The notes under the pieces: generated by a model
The model's database searches: none
Seen by the model: only the letters and a program-made list of their open reading frames with translations
What the model was told of the DNA's origin: nothing
Source: Bacillota bacterium
GTDB lineage: Bacteria > Bacillota > UBA4882 > UBA8346
Reading direction: 5' to 3'
NCBI GenBank assembly: GCA_023435225.1
Contig: JAEYRX010000065.1
Location: 1-7,698 of the forward strand
Length of the DNA stretch: 7,698 nt
Translations under genes and position numbers: made by a program
Part shown: positions 5,022 through 7,698 of the stretch, piece after piece
How the letters are laid out: each line of letters begins with the position of its first letter
Position numbering within the stretch: the stretch's first letter is position 1

Positions 5022-6446
5022 TTACTCCACAGTATAACCTGCTTTTTTGAGCAGAGCCACAATTCCTTTTTCTCCGACCAGATGGCCTGAACCGACAATT
5101 ACAAAGTAATCCTCATTTTGGCTGAGATAACCTTTAATTTTGTCAGTCATTGCTAAATTCCGTTGGAAATAAAATTTTTCAAAGTAATCCCGCCGGCCTT
5201 CATTTTCGATACCTTCCATAGTAATATCTTCTAATTTTTGCAGATCTTGATTTCTCCAACTGTCAATCATAGTTTCCAGCTCTTTTTCCATGGATGAAAG
5301 AGAGAGTAAGGTCATTGCTAAAAATGAATTACCGTCAATACTATCGAAGATCTTGACTTGTTCCTCAAATGACTCCAACTCAAAAATCTTCTTATCACCG
5401 GCTTTTGCCAGAAAATAGTTTTCAGTGCCGCTGTTGGCTACATAACCCAATGACATCATTTTTAACGTGGTTAAAGTAGCAGCTGCGACCCATGGTTTAA
5501 AACGGTTCATTTTGCTCATGGGTACACCGTAATTTAAGAAACTAGTTTCTACGGCGCTATATAGATCCTTGGTTAAAACATCCTGTAATGTTTTATTATT
5601 CGGTAGATATGCATAGGAATTAAAATCATATGTTTTATCTTTTACTTCTTTGGATTGGGTATTTACTTCCACGACAATATTATTGGTCTTGGCAAAAGCA
5701 GTTTCTATGTTGTTGGGAAAAGGATAAAAACTATCTTTGCCGATATGGATGGAACCCATTATATAAACAGTATTGGTTTTACTTTTTACGGTAAAAAACA
5801 TATATTTAAAATTATTTTGTTCAACCGGCTTTTTATCATGTTCACAGGAGCTTGGAACACTTGCCCATAAAGGACCCCAGTTGGTTTTAGCCGATTTATC
5901 ATAGAATAAAGCCTTTTGAGCTATTTCGCTGAATTCACTGAATTGGTTTTGAAATAAGGAATCTATGCTCCAAAATGTTAATCGTACGGCATATCCGTTA
6001 TTCATAACAACATAATCGACAAAACGGATGGGAAGATTATTTACTTTGGCTTGATAAATAACGGTTGCATTATTGTTATCCCCGGAATAAGTTATTGAAA
6101 CAACATTGATGTTGGGATTGTCAAGCATTAATTGGAATAACTGCATATATTCATCGAGGGTGGCATTATATTTTTCAATCAATAATCTAACAAAGGCATT
6201 TTGATTTTTTTTCATCCCTAAAAGTAAAGGGGAATCATTTTTATCCTTTTTATTTTTGAGCGCCTCTTTAAAAGAATCCGGCACGTTCTTGTTATCTTCG
6301 GTATATATATCCCACTCCGTGGGGAAATCTATCGCAATGCCAATGTCTTTATTGTAATATCGTAAATCTTTGGGTTTCACTCCCTGGGCTTGAACGTTTA
6401 AAACCAACATAAACATCATGATAATTCCGAATAGTATTTTTTTCAT
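5022..6446 (-). CDS. Secreted TraB/GumN family protein with an N-terminal PsbP-like domain
   Basis: A 474-residue protein. Residues 1-20 are a signal peptide (MKKILFGIIMMFMLVLNVQA, cut before QG). Residues about 28-183 (YYNKDIGIAIDFPTEWDIYT, then FVDYVVMNNGYAVRLTFW) resemble the PsbP/DUF1795-type fold. Residues about 215-474 are a TraB/GumN domain with the family marks: GSIH (231-234), VVVEV with E260, GTENYFLAKA (340-349), FELESFEEQ (355-363), RN (429-430), and VGSGHLVGEKG (451-461). TraB/PrgY/GumN proteins are related to the Tiki metalloproteases; the two GxxH motifs and the glutamate are the presumed metal/catalytic residues. It probably acts in the periplasm as a peptidase, with unknown substrate. 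An in-frame ATG 11 codons upstream gives a charged extension ahead of the signal peptide and lacks a good ribosome-binding site, so 6446 is preferred. The TraB/GumN part is certain, the N-terminal domain assignment less so. Confidence 0.87.
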   Translation of the reverse strand: MKKILFGIIMMFMLVLNVQAQGVKPKDLRYYNKDIGIAIDFPTEWDIYTEDNKNVPDSFKEALKNKKDKNDSPLLLGMKKNQNAFVRLLIEKYNATLDEYMQLFQLMLDNPNINVVSITYSGDNNNATVIYQAKVNNLPIRFVDYVVMNNGYAVRLTFWSIDSLFQNQFSEFSEIAQKALFYDKSAKTNWGPLWASVPSSCEHDKKPVEQNNFKYMFFTVKSKTNTVYIMGSIHIGKDSFYPFPNNIETAFAKTNNIVVEVNTQSKEVKDKTYDFNSYAYLPNNKTLQDVLTKDLYSAVETSFLNYGVPMSKMNRFKPWVAAATLTTLKMMSLGYVANSGTENYFLAKAGDKKIFELESFEEQVKIFDSIDGNSFLAMTLLSLSSMEKELETMIDSWRNQDLQKLEDITMEGIENEGRRDYFEKFYFQRNLAMTDKIKGYLSQNEDYFVIVGSGHLVGEKGIVALLKKAGYTVE

Positions 6447-6450
6447 TTTT

Positions 6451-6458
6451 TCCTCCTT
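6451..6458 (-). promoter_or_regulatory. Ribosome-binding site that decides the TraB/GumN start
   Basis: The minus strand reads AAGGAGGA followed by four or five adenines and the ATG at 6446, an ideal spacing. It overrules the upstream in-frame ATG at 6479. Confidence 0.8.
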
Positions 6459-6503
6459 GGTGGTTTCGAGTTTCAACACTGGGGGCAGTAGTGATTATTA
6501 TCA

Positions 6504-6533
6504 ATTCTATATTTATCCAAATTTATCCTTCAA
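6504..6533 (-). promoter_or_regulatory. Weak SigA-like promoter candidate for the TraB/GumN gene
   Basis: On the minus strand TTGAAG (6528-6533) and TAGAAT (6504-6509) are 18 bp apart, matching the consensus at 4/6 and 5/6. Transcription would start near 6497, about 50 nt ahead of the start codon. The DNA is AT-rich, so chance matches are common. Confidence 0.3.
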
Positions 6534-6617
6534 TTTACATTGATTGTTAATTAATTACTTCATGACATATTAATGTTTAATGGTTCTGAGTGTCTAAGAT
6601 CAACCTAACCCTTGCCC

Positions 6618-6631
6618 TTCCCCAAGGGGAA
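6618..6631. repeat. Short TTCCCC/GGGGAA inverted repeat
   Basis: TTCCCC (6618-6623) and GGGGAA (6626-6631) are separated by AA only, too tight for a stable loop with all pairs formed. It sits in the gene-free stretch 6534-6714, where I see nothing else of note. There is no U-tract. Confidence 0.35.
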
Positions 6632-6714
6632 TGGTAACCCAATGGCTCCGGAGTCCAAAGAATGCTGTTCGCATAGTTCTTAAGCTGACAGACAGACTCA
6701 GAAAATTTAATGGT

Positions 6715-7120
6715 CTAAAAAACATTATATATCATGCATGATAATAAAATCCGTTCAATGACTTTAGGTAGATTATCGAATATTTCTTTATTTAATGATG
6801 TGTAGTATATGTAATTGATTTGACTTCAGCAGTTCTTCACTGTCAAGATCTGCTTGACGGTTATATTCATGGATTTTGCCATCTACATCCACCACCAACT
6901 TCGCAGAGTCACAATAAAAGTCAACGATAAAACCGGCGATAACTTGTTGACGCCGGAAGTGATAGCTGGCCAACTGATTACCTCGTAAATGTTGCCATAA
7001 AATCTTCTCCGCCGGTGTCTTTTCGCGGCATAACTTCTTCGCCATTTCAAGTTTAGCCAGATTTACTTGTTTGCCCTTTGATAATAGAACCTCTATGCAT
7101 TTCTCATCCTCATAACTCAA
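6715..7120 (-). pseudogene. DUF559 (PD-(D/E)XK, Vsr-like) nuclease-like gene, frameshifted near its 3' end
   Basis: The first frame gives 110 residues from a TTG at 7120 to a TAA at 6788-6790. The match to DUF559 is clear: REKTPAEKILWQHLRGNQL (32-50), FRRQQVIAGFIVDFYC (55-70), KLVVDVDGKIH (74-84). The family normally continues into a hydrophobic strand and an N-x-E-(V/I)-x-x-N helix; here the frame stops after LHILHIIK. The missing part, NKEIFDNLPKVIERILL, is present in the -1-shifted frame (6792 down to a TAG at 6715). One extra base in the A-rich stretch about 6788-6794 explains the break. The residue expected as glutamate in the ExDG motif is aspartate (D78). No ribosome-binding site precedes the TTG, and no ATG start fits. 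DUF559 proteins resemble very-short-patch and restriction-type endonucleases, and many are mobile passengers. Either a recent pseudogene or a sequencing error. Confidence 0.72.
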
Positions 7121-7141
7121 ATTAATACAACAAACAATCCC

Positions 7142-7258
7142 CTAGCTCTCTAAAAGCAAATTCATTTGGTCTACAAAGCCCATGGTTACCTTCCATTTGG
7201 GGTTCCTATGATAATTATACTTAACTCTCTGGAGGTCTAAAACATTATAAACTTCTGA
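7142..7258 (-). pseudogene. Open coding-like fragment of unknown family between the DUF559 and RHS remnants
   Basis: Thirty-eight codons run from just after a TAA (7259-7261) to a TAG (7142-7144), in the same frame as the DUF559 gene that follows. The translation (VYNVLDLQRVKYNYHRNPKW, then FVDQMNLLLES) looks protein-like, and beyond the upstream stop the same frame continues briefly (FTGSLDLSFMTDIIP). There is no start codon with a ribosome-binding site. I do not recognise the family. A decayed immunity or cargo gene downstream of the RHS remnant is possible but not shown; chance openness is the main alternative. Confidence 0.25.
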
Positions 7259-7261
7259 TTA

Positions 7262-7457
7262 TGGGATGATATCTGTCATAAAACTCAAATCTAAAGAACC
7301 AGTAAATATTTATATCCAATAACCTTTAATCAGTACACTAAAAACAGCTTATTTATAACTCCCTTTAATCATATACCCGTTAAAAGTTGCTCATATTATC
7401 ACATAGCCGGGAGGCACTCGTATAAAAAGATTAAAAAATAGGGAGGAAGGTAAGAAG
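7262..7457. other. Gene-free stretch between decayed fragments
   Basis: All frames are short and interrupted on both strands. Apart from the small continuation FTGSLDLSFMTDIIP near 7262-7310 on the minus strand, I see no gene, strong hairpin or promoter. The GGGAGGAAGG at 7441-7450 resembles a plus-strand ribosome-binding site, but no usable plus-strand frame follows. Confidence 0.5.
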
Positions 7458-7639
7458 TTAACAATCAACAACTTTAGTTTCAGATATTTTAAGACCTGTT
7501 GGATCAATAAAACTTATCGGATTGTTCCCGCAGTCCCTCAGGTTTAAGCTAAAGTGAAAATAATATTTAAAATCACTACTGTCCGGTCGTCAAACTTAAA
7601 GAATTGAGGAATCAATTGATAATACTGAATAAAAGGCAT
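7458..7639 (-). pseudogene. Remnant of an RHS repeat core, toxin tip lost
   Basis: From 7589 down to a TAA at 7458-7460 the minus strand encodes FSLNLRDCGNNPISFIDPTG followed by LKISETKVVDC. The pattern L-N-L-(Y)-x-(Y)-x-G-N-N-P-I-x-F-I-D-P-T-G-L is the signature end of the RHS-associated core, after which a variable toxin domain normally begins. Here only 10 residues follow the final leucine before the stop. Upstream the frame is closed by a TGA at 7590-7592, but the next frame (7639 to 7544) reads QYYQLIPQFFKFDD, whose YY, F and D are spaced as in the RHS pattern YYDPxxGRFxxxDP. It therefore looks like a degraded core broken by at least one frameshift. Intact RHS proteins are very large polymorphic toxins carried on the cell surface; this piece cannot function. 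The NNPISFIDPTGL identification is firm, the extension suggestive. Confidence 0.7.
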
Positions 7640-7698
7640 GTTTAAATTTTTTTCGATTTGAATTTTCGTTCATGATACTCTGTTAATAAAACTAATGG

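Noticed and set aside
5655..5870. Plus-strand open frame within the TraB/GumN gene
   Set aside because: It lies opposite the GSIH motif region of a clearly coding frame and has no start signal.
7441..7549. Plus-strand frame after GGGAGGAAGG, ending in a TAA near 7544-7549
   Set aside because: It has no start codon, a closed frame upstream, and it lies opposite the RHS remnant, which explains its openness.
7575..7590. ACTACTGTCCGGTCGT as the end of an insertion sequence
   Set aside because: TGTCCGGT resembles ends of some insertion sequences, but no partner inverted repeat, target duplication or transposase is in the window.

Overview
The window is AT-rich and looks like the chromosome of a spore-forming bacterium with an outer membrane. 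Two genes point to sporulation: a collagen-like protein and a stand-alone SPOCS/DUF3794 protein. Three others point to an outer membrane: a CsgG-type protein ending in a predicted beta-barrel, an ankyrin-OmpA fusion, and a secreted TraB/GumN protein. Few lineages combine both traits; a member of the Negativicutes (Sporomusa/Pelosinus-like) is my best guess, with Halanaerobiales or other diderm Firmicutes as alternatives. This is inference from gene content only.

Layout. Every convincing gene is on the minus strand, so the region reads from right to left. From the left edge: a collagen-like gene that runs off the window (1-465); a SPOCS-domain gene (775-1296); a CsgG/FlgT-like gene with a barrel-like C-terminus (1484-3061); an ankyrin/OmpA gene (3454-4482); and a TraB/GumN gene (5022-6446). 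The genes are separated by 300-540 bp gaps with their own terminators (the SPOCS-CsgG gap is shorter, 187 bp), so they look like single transcription units rather than one operon. The three envelope genes share location (periplasm/outer membrane) but nothing in the sequence proves that they work together.

The gaps are rich in structure. Two copies of a 46-47 bp element with GCCCAGGG/CCCTGGGC ends flank the ankyrin/OmpA gene. A near-palindromic, MITE-like element of about 98 bp with 16-bp perfect terminal repeats sits just after the TraB/GumN stop codon, apparently inserted between that gene and its terminator. A short plus-strand coding-like fragment (4672-4851) ends just before the same bidirectional terminator.

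The right end (about 6700-7698) is decaying accessory DNA: a DUF559 nuclease-like gene truncated by a frameshift (its lost C-terminus is still readable in the next frame), a nameless open fragment, and the clear remnant of an RHS repeat core (motif NNPISFIDPTGL) whose toxin tip is gone. I see no CRISPR array, tRNA, rRNA or intact transposase.
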